In this document: piece after piece, positions 39,135-47,500 of the stretch
Position numbering within the stretch: the stretch's first letter is position 1
Layout of the letters: each line of letters starts with the position of its first letter
Source: Vibrio sp. Isolate34
Lineage (GTDB): Bacteria > Pseudomonadota > Gammaproteobacteria > Enterobacterales > Vibrionaceae
NCBI RefSeq assembly: GCF_022397915.1
Contig: NZ_JAKEUO010000004.1
Coordinates: 186,001-250,000, forward strand
DNA: 64,000 nucleotides
Direction: 5' to 3'
Made by a program: the position numbers and the translations under genes
Notes under the pieces: generated by a model
Database searches by the model: none
Seen by the model: the letters and a program-made list of their open reading frames with translations, nothing else
Told to the model about the DNA's origin: nothing

Positions 39135-40667
39135 TTAGTTTACTTTATCCTCAGCGGGTTGTCTTTCTACTAAGGAGGCATTTTCTGAAAAAGCCTCATT
39201 TTGCGCCATTTCGGCCAAACCAATCGAGATAGGTTTCTTCACCTCAACCCCGAGTTGCTTGAAGCTTTCGGCCTGACGAATCACGTTGCCACGGCCTGTT
39301 ACTAGCTTATTCATCGCACCTTGATAGCTTTGGTTAGCTCTATCTAACGAGCTACCAAGGCCTTCCATATCATCAACAAACAAGCGCAGTTTGTCGTAAA
39401 GCTTACTTGCACGTTCTGCGATGACTTGTGCGTTCTGGTTCTGTCTTTCATTGCGCCACAGGTTATCAATGGTGCGCAGTGCCACCAGCAAGGTCGTTGG
39501 GCTGACCAAGATGATGTTTTGCTCCATCGCATCTTTAACCAAGCTAGGATCCGCCTGAATCGCCACTTGGAATGCTGGCTCAACCGGGATAAACATCAGC
39601 ACGTAATCCAAACTCTGAATACCTTTAAGCTGATGATAGTCTTTCTGGCTCAATCCTTTGATGTGCGCTCTTAACGACACCAAGTGATCACGCAATGCAG
39701 CATCACGCTGCTGATCGGTTTCGGCATTGAAATAGCGCTCAAACGCGACCAACGCCATTTTCGAATCCACCACCACTTGCTTATCTTGTGGCAAATGGAC
39801 AATCACATCAGGTTGATAACGTTTGCCGGCATCGTTTTGTAGGTTCACTTGAGTTTGGTACTCATGCCCTTCTCGCAAGCCTGATTCAGCAAGCACACGC
39901 GCCAGCACCACCTCACCCCAGTTACCTTGCTGCTTGTTATCACCCTTAAGCGCCTGAGTCAGGTTTACCGCTTCTCGCGTCATGCTCTCGTTGAGGCGTT
40001 GTAGATTTTTCAGTTCATGCACTAAGGTGTGGCGCTCTTTCGCTTCTTGGCTAAAGCTGTCATTGACCTGCTTCTTGAAGCCTTCTAATTGCTCTCTCAA
40101 CGGCGACAACAAGCCTTCTAAGCTTTGCTTGTTCTGTTGATCGACCTTAGCGGTTTTGGTTTCAAACAGTTGATTAGCAAGATGCTCGAACTGTTGCTTC
40201 AAGCGTGATTCCGCTTGTTCTAACAACTGCAGCTTTTCGCTATTAGCGAGATTTTCCTGATCGTGCCTTGCTTCTTGCTCGCGAAGTTCGGCTTCCAATT
40301 CAGATTTATGGTCTTTCAGCACATTGATCTCATCGGCATACTGCTGACGCTCTTGCTTCACCGCTTCAAAGTAGCGAAGCTTTTCCATCGCAGCCATCAC
40401 CTTGCCGTGCGCTTGCTTAAGTTCGAATGCCGCTTTGTCTCGGTCGTCGTCCAACTCATCAAGCTCTTGCTGCGCCTCTGCGAGTGATGATTTGAGCTGA
40501 GACTGCTGAGATTCATGCAACAAACGATCAGACTCCAGCTGCTGCTCGAGCAATCGCTGCTGGAAAGAGAGCTTCTGTTTAACCCACCAACCCACGACAC
40601 CACCGCTGACAAGAGCGCCAGAAATTGCAGCAATAAGCGTTGCCTGATGTTCGATAATCCATTGCAT
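39135..40667 (-). CDS. rmuC: DNA recombination protein RmuC
   Basis: A 510-residue protein with an N-terminal membrane helix (about 8-27), a long coiled coil (about 28-200, Gln/Glu/Leu-rich) and a C-terminal restriction-nuclease-like core (GNWGEVVLARVLAESGLREGHEYQTQ, VVDSKMALVAFERY). RmuC limits inversions between short repeats in E. coli. It lies 50 bp upstream of ubiE on the same strand, as in enteric bacteria. Confidence 0.94.
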   Translation of the reverse strand: MQWIIEHQATLIAAISGALVSGGVVGWWVKQKLSFQQRLLEQQLESDRLLHESQQSQLKSSLAEAQQELDELDDDRDKAAFELKQAHGKVMAAMEKLRYFEAVKQERQQYADEINVLKDHKSELEAELREQEARHDQENLANSEKLQLLEQAESRLKQQFEHLANQLFETKTAKVDQQNKQSLEGLLSPLREQLEGFKKQVNDSFSQEAKERHTLVHELKNLQRLNESMTREAVNLTQALKGDNKQQGNWGEVVLARVLAESGLREGHEYQTQVNLQNDAGKRYQPDVIVHLPQDKQVVVDSKMALVAFERYFNAETDQQRDAALRDHLVSLRAHIKGLSQKDYHQLKGIQSLDYVLMFIPVEPAFQVAIQADPSLVKDAMEQNIILVSPTTLLVALRTIDNLWRNERQNQNAQVIAERASKLYDKLRLFVDDMEGLGSSLDRANQSYQGAMNKLVTGRGNVIRQAESFKQLGVEVKKPISIGLAEMAQNEAFSENASLVERQPAEDKVN

Positions 40668-40805
40668 GATAATGATTTAGCCTAATTGGAAATAACTCAT
40701 TAAATGGTATTTTGATACTGGATAAATGTCCAGTTTGCCGTATTAAAATTCGACAGATAGACTAAGCGCTCCGTATTCTGTCCCATCAAATTAGAATGAG
40801 TTGCT

Positions 40806-41711
40806 ATGAACGAACGTCGTGCCTTGGGCTTTGGTCTTTCCGCAGTGCTACTGTGGTCAACGGTCGCTACTGCTTTTAAGCTGACCCTTGCTGAGTTTTC
40901 ACCGATTCAAATGCTGACTATTGCCAGCATTGTGTCGTCGATTGCGCTGATCGCCGTTTGCGCCTTTCAAGGTAAACTTTCTCAGCTAAGTACTACGTTT
41001 CTTTCAAACCCTTGGTATTACCTGCTGCTCGGTTTGGTTAACCCACTGGCTTACTACCTGATTCTCTTCAAAGCATACGACCTGCTGCCCGCTTCTCAAG
41101 CTCAAGCCATCAACTACAGTTGGGCGATCACGCTAACGTTAATGGCAGCGGTTTTTCTGGGACAAAAGATTCGTAAACAAGATTGGATTGCGTGTACCTT
41201 CAGTTACGCAGGTGTCGTGGTTATTGCGACCAAAGGCGACGTGTTAGGCATGCAGTTCGATAGCCCACTTGGTGTGGCATTGGCACTACTTTCAACCCTA
41301 CTTTGGGCAGGCTACTGGATTCTAAACACCAAAAACAAGGCTGACCCTGTGGTAGGTGTACTGCTTGGGTTCTTAGTGGCGTTGCCATTCGCGATTGGTT
41401 TAACCATTTACGAGGGCGAAAGCTTTAGCCAAATCACAGCGAAAGGCTGGATGGCGGTGACTTACGTTGGCCTATTTGAGATGGGGATTACCTTTGTGCT
41501 GTGGTTATCGGCACTGAAACTGACCAACAACACAGCCCGTATCAGTAACCTGATTTTCGCATCACCTTTTATCTCGTTGATGCTACTTTCCACGATTATC
41601 GGCGAAGAGATCCACCCAGCGACACTGTTTGGTTTAGTACTGATCATTGCTGGTTTGGTGATTCAACAGGTCAAGTTTTCAAAAAACAAGGCTGTTGCTA
41701 ATGAGAACTAA
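40806..41711 (+). CDS. DMT-superfamily (EamA) transporter
   Basis: A 301-residue inner-membrane protein with about ten hydrophobic segments and two EamA repeats (GFGLSAVLLWSTVATAFKLTL in the first; GVALALLSTLLWAGYWILNTK in the second). Substrates of this group are typically amino acids or other metabolites exported from the cell, but none can be assigned here. It is divergent from rmuC and ends in a clean palindromic terminator. Confidence 0.85.
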   Translation: MNERRALGFGLSAVLLWSTVATAFKLTLAEFSPIQMLTIASIVSSIALIAVCAFQGKLSQLSTTFLSNPWYYLLLGLVNPLAYYLILFKAYDLLPASQAQAINYSWAITLTLMAAVFLGQKIRKQDWIACTFSYAGVVVIATKGDVLGMQFDSPLGVALALLSTLLWAGYWILNTKNKADPVVGVLLGFLVALPFAIGLTIYEGESFSQITAKGWMAVTYVGLFEMGITFVLWLSALKLTNNTARISNLIFASPFISLMLLSTIIGEEIHPATLFGLVLIIAGLVIQQVKFSKNKAVANEN

Positions 41712-41771
41712 AAGCGTCGATTGACTGCGAAAACCATCAACTTAGTTACTGTTAACTCTGAACTAGATACA

Positions 41772-41801
41772 AAAATGGCGAGTCATATGACTCGCCATTT
41801 T
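41772..41801. terminator. Bidirectional terminator between the EamA gene and the YhiN-like gene
   Basis: Near-perfect palindrome AAAATGGCGAGTCAT / ATGACTCGCCATTTT. Confidence 0.88.
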
Positions 41802-41834
41802 AATGTAATCTAAATTAATGGATAAGCGAAGTGC

Positions 41835-43028
41835 TTACACCCACTGACCTGCTGCGAAGCCTGAACTCCAGCACCATTGGAAGTTATAGCCACCCAACCA
41901 GCCCGTCACGTCCATCACTTCGCCGATGAAGTAAAGGCCAGAAACACTCTTACACTCCATGGTTTTTGACGATAGATGGTTAGTATCAACGCCACCTAAA
42001 GTCACTTCCGCAGTTCGGTAGCCTTCTGTGCCGTTTGGTGCGATTTTCCAGTTCTCTAGATGCTCGACAATGTCATTCAACTGCTTTTCGTTAAACTGCT
42101 TGAGCGGTTTGTCTTCCAGCTCTTTACGATCAATCAATACCTCTACAAAGCGCTTCGGTAGTGCTTTTGCCAAGGTGTTCTTCAAGCTCTGATTTGGGTG
42201 CTTCTCGCGAGAGTTAGCCAACAACTCAGCCACATCAACCTCTGGTACTAGGTTAATTGAAACCGACTGACCCGCTTTCCAGAACGAAGAGATTTGCAGT
42301 ACAGAAGGGCCAGATAAACCACGGTGCGTAAACAGCAGTGCTTCTTTGAATAAGGTGCCATCTTGCGCTGTGATCTCAGCAGGAATCGCGATACCAGAAA
42401 GCTCAGCGAAGTCTTCTTTATCTTCTTTATGCAGCGTGAACGGCACTAAACCCGCTGTAGTCGGCATGACGGATAAGCCGAACTGCTCGGCAATCTTGTA
42501 GCCAAATGGGGTTGCGCCGAGCTTAGGCATCGATAAACCGCCTGTCGCGACAACTAGCGAGTCACACTCAACTTCGTCGGTATTAAGGTGCATCTTGAAG
42601 CCAGAATCGGTCTTTTCGATTGAGTGAACATCGCAGCGGTAGCGCTGTTCGACTTTCGCTTGCTGACACTCTTCAAGCAACATGCTCACGATGTCTTTCG
42701 CCGTATGGTCATTCACACAGAACAGTTGGCCGTGGTCGCGCTCTTCAAACTCAATGCCGTACTTGCTCACCATCGAGATAAAATCCCAGTTGGTGTATTG
42801 AGATAAAGCTGACTTCACGAAGTGAGGGTTGTTACAAAGGAAGTTGTTCGCTGACACGTCATAGTTAGTGAAGTTACAACGACCACCACCTGAGATTAAA
42901 ATTTTTCTGCCTGGCTTTTTCGCATGATCAACCACCAGCACTCGTCGGCCGCGTTTACCAGCTTCCGCAGCACACATTAAGCCTGCGGCGCCCGCACCAA
43001 TCACGATTACATCAAATTTTTCACTCAT
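41835..43028 (-). CDS. HI0933/YhiN-family flavoprotein
   Basis: A 397-residue predicted FAD-dependent oxidoreductase. It begins with the dinucleotide-binding motif VIVIGAGAAGLMCAAEAGKRG, then KKPGRKILISGGGRCNFTN, a hallmark of the HI0933/YhiN family, and ends with GLYFIGEVMDVTGWLGGYNFQWCWSSG, the second FAD-contacting motif. The reaction is unknown. It is transcribed alone, with the terminator of uspB just upstream. Confidence 0.92.
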   Translation of the reverse strand: MSEKFDVIVIGAGAAGLMCAAEAGKRGRRVLVVDHAKKPGRKILISGGGRCNFTNYDVSANNFLCNNPHFVKSALSQYTNWDFISMVSKYGIEFEERDHGQLFCVNDHTAKDIVSMLLEECQQAKVEQRYRCDVHSIEKTDSGFKMHLNTDEVECDSLVVATGGLSMPKLGATPFGYKIAEQFGLSVMPTTAGLVPFTLHKEDKEDFAELSGIAIPAEITAQDGTLFKEALLFTHRGLSGPSVLQISSFWKAGQSVSINLVPEVDVAELLANSREKHPNQSLKNTLAKALPKRFVEVLIDRKELEDKPLKQFNEKQLNDIVEHLENWKIAPNGTEGYRTAEVTLGGVDTNHLSSKTMECKSVSGLYFIGEVMDVTGWLGGYNFQWCWSSGFAAGQWV

Positions 43029-43090
43029 TGTGGTTCTGCTTTCTTCACTTTTGCATCACGAGTACACCCTGTTCTCGAAATGCCATCAAT

Positions 43091-43121
43091 AAAAAAGGAT
43101 GTGCATAAACAGCACATCCTT
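43091..43121 (-). terminator. Terminator downstream of uspB
   Basis: AAGGATGTGC / GCACATCCTT hairpin. On the minus strand it is followed by a T run. Confidence 0.82.
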
Positions 43122-43255
43122 ACTAATTGCTCGCTATTTTAGCGGCAATTTTCAACTTTGCAATTGATGTTCAATTGTACAAATCGCAGACAGCTGCTAT
43201 TAGGCTACTGAGCTTAACGAACAACCGGCACTCTATATCACACGTACTGGATCGC

Positions 43256-43579
43256 CTAGACGATGAACGACGACAATAAAGTCACACCAAGCAGAGCCGA
43301 AGAAAGTATAAATAGCTCTCTCACTCGATCACACTTGGCAGTGAACACTTCATCATGGTGATGGTGATACTCTTTGCTTTTGATGTAACTAAACAAGCGA
43401 ACTTGTTTGGTCATATTGCCATGAGTTGTGAAGAACCCACCTCCGTCTACTTGTTGATAAAGCAGAGGATGTGCTTCTCGCATAATATAAATCAGTGTTC
43501 TTAGCGCAGTAAAATAACGCGCCCAGTTCACACAAGTCACAACCATTAGTGCAAATAGAATAGTGTCGCCGCTGATCAT
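43256..43579 (-). CDS. uspB: Universal stress protein B
   Basis: A 107-residue protein with two membrane helices (about 5-28 and 87-105). The conserved central block [29 protein letters not shown] matches E. coli UspB closely. In E. coli it is sigma-S dependent and needed for ethanol tolerance in stationary phase. It lies between ftnA and the yhiN-like gene, with uspA just beyond ftnA. Confidence 0.93.
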   Translation of the reverse strand: MISGDTILFALMVVTCVNWARYFTALRTLIYIMREAHPLLYQQVDGGGFFTTHGNMTKQVRLFSYIKSKEYHHHHDEVFTAKCDRVRELFILSSALLGVTLLSSFIV

Positions 43580-43647
43580 CCTTTCCTCCCTACATCTTCA
43601 TAAGAAAACTCAAAAGAAAAAGATAATCAGTGTCTTTCTCGTACTAC

Positions 43648-44175
43648 CTAAACGGCAGGAGCTTCCATAATTGAAGATGAACCATCTTTTGCCAATTGCG
43701 CTAGGTCTTTATCAATAAAGAACAGTGCTTTACCGTCTTCACCAACAAGTTCTAGCTTATCCAATACACCTTTAAACAACTTCTCTTCTTCGTGTTGCTC
43801 TGCAACGTACCATTGCAGGAAGTTAAAGGTTGAGTAGTCTTGTGTGCTGAAAGCAACGTGAGCCAGTTTGTTGATCTTTTCAGTAATCATCTGCTCATGT
43901 TCATAAGTTTCACGGAACACTGCGCCAAGGCTTTCGAATTCGTGTTTTGGTGCTTCAATTGCACCCAGAATTGGCATTGCACCTGTTTCGCTTACGTAAG
44001 TGAAAAGACGCTGCATATGTTCCATTTCTTCTACTGCATGAACACGCAGAAACTCTGCTGCACCTTCAAATCCTTTGTCTTCACACCAAGCACTCATTTG
44101 TAAGTATAGATTGGATGAGAAAAATTCTAGGTTAATTTGATCATTCAGTTGCTCAACCATAGTTTTTGACAGCAT
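43648..44175 (-). CDS. ftnA: Non-haem ferritin
   Basis: Iron-storage protein of 175 residues with a four-helix bundle. Ferroxidase ligands are visible in [17 protein letters not shown] (Glu17 region) and [12 protein letters not shown] (ExxH), with further glutamates in ETYEHEQMI and [10 protein letters not shown]. No haem ligand is evident, so this is FtnA rather than bacterioferritin. In many bacteria RyhB/Fur raise ferritin when iron is plentiful. No clear Fur box was seen in the 189 bp shared with uspA. Confidence 0.95.
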   Translation of the reverse strand: MLSKTMVEQLNDQINLEFFSSNLYLQMSAWCEDKGFEGAAEFLRVHAVEEMEHMQRLFTYVSETGAMPILGAIEAPKHEFESLGAVFRETYEHEQMITEKINKLAHVAFSTQDYSTFNFLQWYVAEQHEEEKLFKGVLDKLELVGEDGKALFFIDKDLAQLAKDGSSSIMEAPAV

Positions 44176-44364
44176 TTAAGACTCCTAATTACATCCTCAA
44201 TTTTCTCTACTATATCACTTTTTAATGAATATCTCGCAGGCCATTAGTTAACCAATATTTCGAGCTGTCATTACGCAAGACAGTGGATATGAGATCACTT
44301 CAGCAAAAAAAGCCACCGCATAGTGCTAATCTTTAAACAGACAATGAATAAAGGAGGTAGAGAT

Positions 44365-44799
44365 ATGAGTTACAAACATATTTTGGTCGCAGTCGATTTA
44401 TCAGATGACAGCAAATTAATTGTGGATAAAGCGGTAGCATTGGCAAAGCCATTGGAAGCCAAAGTCTCTTTTATCCATATCGACATTAACTACGCAGAAC
44501 TCTATACCGGCCTGATTGATATCAACATGGCAGAAACCCAACACAACGCGATGGAAGCCTCTCGTATTCAACTGCAAAACTTTGCAGAACACGCTCAATA
44601 CCCAATCACTCACACCTTAGTGGGCAGTGGTGACCTGAGCCACGAGCTGTGTGACACCATCAACGAGTTCAATGTGGATTTAGTGGTTTGCGGTCACCAT
44701 CAAGATTTCTGGAGCAAGCTGCTCTCTTCAACACGCCAACTGATCAACGCCTCTCCAGTTGATATGCTGGTCGTGCCTCTAAGAGATTCAGAAGACTAA
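44365..44799 (+). CDS. uspA: Universal stress protein A
   Basis: Cytoplasmic UspA-fold protein of 144 residues (YKHILVAVDLSDDSKLIVDKAVALA..., ending DLVVCGHHQDFWSKLLSSTRQLINASPVDMLVVPL). The ATP-binding G-2x-G-9x-G(S/T) motif of the MJ0577 type is absent, as in E. coli UspA. The ATG at 44365 follows AAAGGAGG and gives the exact E. coli length. A longer frame from 44323 is rejected. It is divergent from ftnA. Confidence 0.93.
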   Translation: MSYKHILVAVDLSDDSKLIVDKAVALAKPLEAKVSFIHIDINYAELYTGLIDINMAETQHNAMEASRIQLQNFAEHAQYPITHTLVGSGDLSHELCDTINEFNVDLVVCGHHQDFWSKLLSSTRQLINASPVDMLVVPLRDSED

Positions 44800-44851
44800 T
44801 GATTTAAGGTTAGGTAACATACAGCTCATATCTTATTAACGAAGTTTTACT

Positions 44852-45730
44852 ATGAGCTATTTAGCTGGTGTTACCCTCCTATGGGCCTTCTCTTTTAGCC
44901 TGATCGGCGTCTACCTTGCGGGTCAGGTTGATTCTTGGTTCTCTGTTCTGATGCGTGTTGCTCTGGCAGGTATCGTGTTTCTTCCTTTCCTGAAATTCCG
45001 TGGCATCCCTAGGAAATTGATCGGTAAATTGATGGCAATTGGTGGTATTCAGCTTGGCCTGATGTACTGCTTCTATTACCAATCTTTCTTGCTGCTATCC
45101 GTACCGGAAGTTTTGCTATTTACTGTCTTTACCCCAATCTATGTCACACTGATTTATGACTTCCTCAAAGGACAATTCTCACCTTGGTACTTAGTCACGG
45201 CTGCGATTGCGGTATTAGGCGCGGTATTCATTAAGTTCGCCGGCATCAACGACAACTTTTTAGTTGGTTTCCTAGTCGTACAGGGTGCGAACCTATGCTT
45301 TGCGATTGGTCAGGTGGGCTATAAAGTCGTGATGGAGAAGGAATCGACAGAACTTCCTCAACATACCGTATTTGGCTATTTCTACCTCGGCGCTCTATGT
45401 GTGGCTTCGGTTGCTTTCTTACTACTAGGCAACCCTGAAAAACTACCGACCACTTCACTTCAATGGGGAATCCTGATCTACCTTGGCTTAATTGCTTCTG
45501 GATTGGGCTACTTTATGTGGAACAAAGGCGCATGCATGGTGAACGCAGGTGCACTTGCCGTAATGAACAACGTGTTGGTACCTGCAGGTCTAGTAGTAAA
45601 CATCCTGATCTGGAACCGAGACGTTGATTTGGTGCGACTTTCGATTGGCGGCGGGGTTATCTTGCTCTCATTGTGGGTTAACGAAACTTGGGTGAAGAAG
45701 CGTGTCGCAAGATCCGCTAGCAACGCTTAA
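44852..45730 (+). CDS. Carboxylate/amino-acid-type DMT exporter (EamA)
   Basis: A 292-residue protein with about ten membrane segments and the EamA repeats (AGVTLLWAFSFSLIGVYLAGQ; GFLVVQGANLCFAIGQVGYKVV). It resembles the carboxylate/amino acid/amine transporter branch. Its substrate is not predictable from sequence alone. It follows uspA by 52 bp with no terminator between them, so partial co-transcription is possible. Confidence 0.85.
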   Translation: MSYLAGVTLLWAFSFSLIGVYLAGQVDSWFSVLMRVALAGIVFLPFLKFRGIPRKLIGKLMAIGGIQLGLMYCFYYQSFLLLSVPEVLLFTVFTPIYVTLIYDFLKGQFSPWYLVTAAIAVLGAVFIKFAGINDNFLVGFLVVQGANLCFAIGQVGYKVVMEKESTELPQHTVFGYFYLGALCVASVAFLLLGNPEKLPTTSLQWGILIYLGLIASGLGYFMWNKGACMVNAGALAVMNNVLVPAGLVVNILIWNRDVDLVRLSIGGGVILLSLWVNETWVKKRVARSASNA

Positions 45731-45760
45731 TTGAATTAATACTGAGTTACCCCAGAAAGC

Positions 45761-45788
45761 AAAAGAGCGACCTAAGGTCGCTCTTTTT
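45761..45788. terminator. Bidirectional terminator after the second EamA gene
   Basis: AAAAGAGCGACC / GGTCGCTCTTTTT hairpin with a three-base loop. Confidence 0.9.
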
Positions 45789-45809
45789 AATTGAGTTATA
45801 TCATTTCAA

Positions 45810-46391
45810 TCAGTGGATATGGTTCGCGACCATCGATGGGCTTTCTGTGAAAACAACGTCATCAAGTTGTAGGTTGATACGTTCCAATTTGCTTTCCATC
45901 TTCTGACTTTTCTTAAACAGCTTCTGCTGCTTCTTAATCATCTTCGCCAGTTTCTTATTGTACTTCTCTTGTTTCTTCGCGGCTTTCTTCGCGCGTTTAA
46001 GCTCTTTTTTCTCACCACTGTTCGCCATAAGCTTTTTCAACTTGGCTTTTTTCAATGATGGTTTCTTAGCAATACTTGCAACGCTAGGGTCGAACATTTG
46101 AACGGCAGAATCAGGCGTATCCACAACCTCAGCCACTGTTATTTCAGGCTTAGATGTAATTTCAGGCTTAGGCAATGTTTCAGCCAACAGACCACAAGCC
46201 GCTTTCTCTTCGACAGGTTTGTTTTGACAGCCAAGCGGTGGAATTGCGGTTGGTTTGCATAGGTTCGCTTCGTCCGCCGATGAACGCGCACAAGAACGAC
46301 ACACAAACTTTGGTTGGGTAACCAAGCTGTGGATCTCACCTAGGTGTTCAGTAATATCTCGACGGTTTAACTTACAAAAGCGTTTAGCCAT
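45810..46391 (-). CDS. Unrecognised Cys-rich / Lys-rich protein behind a Fur-like site
   Basis: I do not recognise this 193-residue protein. It has no signal peptide or membrane helix. The first 66 residues carry six cysteines (6, 31, 34, 45, 55, 66), including CRSC at 31-34. A variable acidic stretch with a short repeat (PEITSKPEIT) follows. Residues about 110-170 form an extremely basic helical segment (KKAKLKKLM, KRAKKAAKKQEKYNKKLAKMIKKQQKLFKKS), likely a coiled coil or nucleic-acid-binding arm. A Fur-like box lies 19 bp upstream of the ATG, suggesting induction on iron starvation. A metal-binding role is a guess. Confidence 0.75.
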   Translation of the reverse strand: MAKRFCKLNRRDITEHLGEIHSLVTQPKFVCRSCARSSADEANLCKPTAIPPLGCQNKPVEEKAACGLLAETLPKPEITSKPEITVAEVVDTPDSAVQMFDPSVASIAKKPSLKKAKLKKLMANSGEKKELKRAKKAAKKQEKYNKKLAKMIKKQQKLFKKSQKMESKLERINLQLDDVVFTESPSMVANHIH

Positions 46392-46409
46392 GCTACAACT
46401 CCAGCTAAG

Positions 46410-46428
46410 AATAATAATGATTCTTAGT
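46410..46428 (-). promoter_or_regulatory. Fur-box-like site upstream of the Cys-rich gene
   Basis: AATAATAATGATTCTTAGT matches 14 of 18 specified bases of the Fur consensus and is close to the ryhB box 1 sequence. It sits 19 bp before the start codon of the 193-residue Cys-rich protein. Confidence 0.65.
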
Positions 46429-46532
46429 TAGATATACATCCGTAACGCGACTATCGCAAGTGTTAAATGGTAATTTATCGTATTTATGACGGGAAATTTT
46501 CTTAGCGTGTTGCTAAGTTATTGATGCTTTAC

Positions 46533-47324
46533 TTAAGTCATTGATGCTTTCACATAGACGTCAAAACGGTTCTTTTTGGTTTCGATCGCCATACTCGGTT
46601 TTTGCTCATCTAACCAAGCTGCGTAATCGGGTCTTTTCACCACCACTCGCTTTGATGCCAGTTTCATTGCAGGCGCCAATAGAGCATCAGAATCTAAGTC
46701 TGCACCGACCAAAGATTGGAATACACGCATCTCTTTTTTGACCAGAGCCGATTTCTTTTTGTTCTCAGGGTGCGGATACATTGGATCGAGATACACCACA
46801 TCTGGCTGCTCGAAGTTAGGGTCATTGCTAAGCTTATCTAACGCATCATGGCTTGAAGCGTGAATCAACTTCATACGTTCGCTTACCCAACCACCGATGT
46901 CTGGGTCTTGCTGGGCGCGTTGTAAGCCATCATCCAACAAAGCTGCCACCACAGGGTGACGCTCTACCATTTGTACTTTACAACCGAGAGAGGCCAATAC
47001 AAACGCATCGCGACCTAAGCCAGCGGTACCATCAAGAATGGTTGGCGTAGCCCCTTTGTTTAAACCTGCCGCCTTGGCGATCGCCTGACCTTTGCCACCA
47101 CCAAACTTACGTCGATGACCAACCGCGCCGCCGACTAGATCAACAAAGATAGCGCCAAGTTTTGGTTCATCCACTTTGCGTAACTCAAGTCGCTCGTCAG
47201 TCAGTACCAAAGCAAATTCGCTGTTTTCGTCATGAGATAAATTCCAACGGGTCGCTAAGTCATTTAAATGATCGATTTGGGTAGCATCTTCGCAAATCAG
47301 TTGTAGTTGCAAGGTCGTCTCCAA
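46533..47324 (-). CDS. rsmJ: 16S rRNA (guanine-1516-N2)-methyltransferase RsmJ
   Basis: A 263-residue rRNA methyltransferase. The SAM site is seen in [24 protein letters not shown], and the catalytic region in [29 protein letters not shown] (DPMYP in place of NPPY, as in the family). [23 protein letters not shown] is also characteristic. Length agrees with known Vibrio RsmJ. The exact start within the first few codons is not fixed by a ribosome site. Confidence 0.94.
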   Translation of the reverse strand: METTLQLQLICEDATQIDHLNDLATRWNLSHDENSEFALVLTDERLELRKVDEPKLGAIFVDLVGGAVGHRRKFGGGKGQAIAKAAGLNKGATPTILDGTAGLGRDAFVLASLGCKVQMVERHPVVAALLDDGLQRAQQDPDIGGWVSERMKLIHASSHDALDKLSNDPNFEQPDVVYLDPMYPHPENKKKSALVKKEMRVFQSLVGADLDSDALLAPAMKLASKRVVVKRPDYAAWLDEQKPSMAIETKKNRFDVYVKASMT

Positions 47325-47344
47325 CAGACAGTAGTATTCAAAAC

Positions 47345-47375
47345 AAAAGAGGCAACCAGTTTACCTGATTGCCTC
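47345..47375 (-). terminator. Terminator downstream of the 1048-residue GGDEF-EAL gene
   Basis: GAGGCAACCAG / CTGATTGCCTC stem with one mismatch. On the minus strand it is followed by TTTTGTTTTG. Confidence 0.75.
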
Positions 47376-47500
47376 AACAATACATATTAGCGGAGCAAAC
47401 TATTCGTTCTGAAAGCCATTAGCTCTGAAAACCATCAGCGCAGCAAGCAATTAGCACTGCAAGTGGCTAGTACCAAAGAATACTCATCTTGTAACTTGGT

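Noticed and set aside
47376..47500. Short imperfect repeats (CTGAAAGCCATTAG / CTGAAAACCATCAG) after the GGDEF-EAL gene
   Set aside because: Only two diverged copies, with no structural or functional signature.
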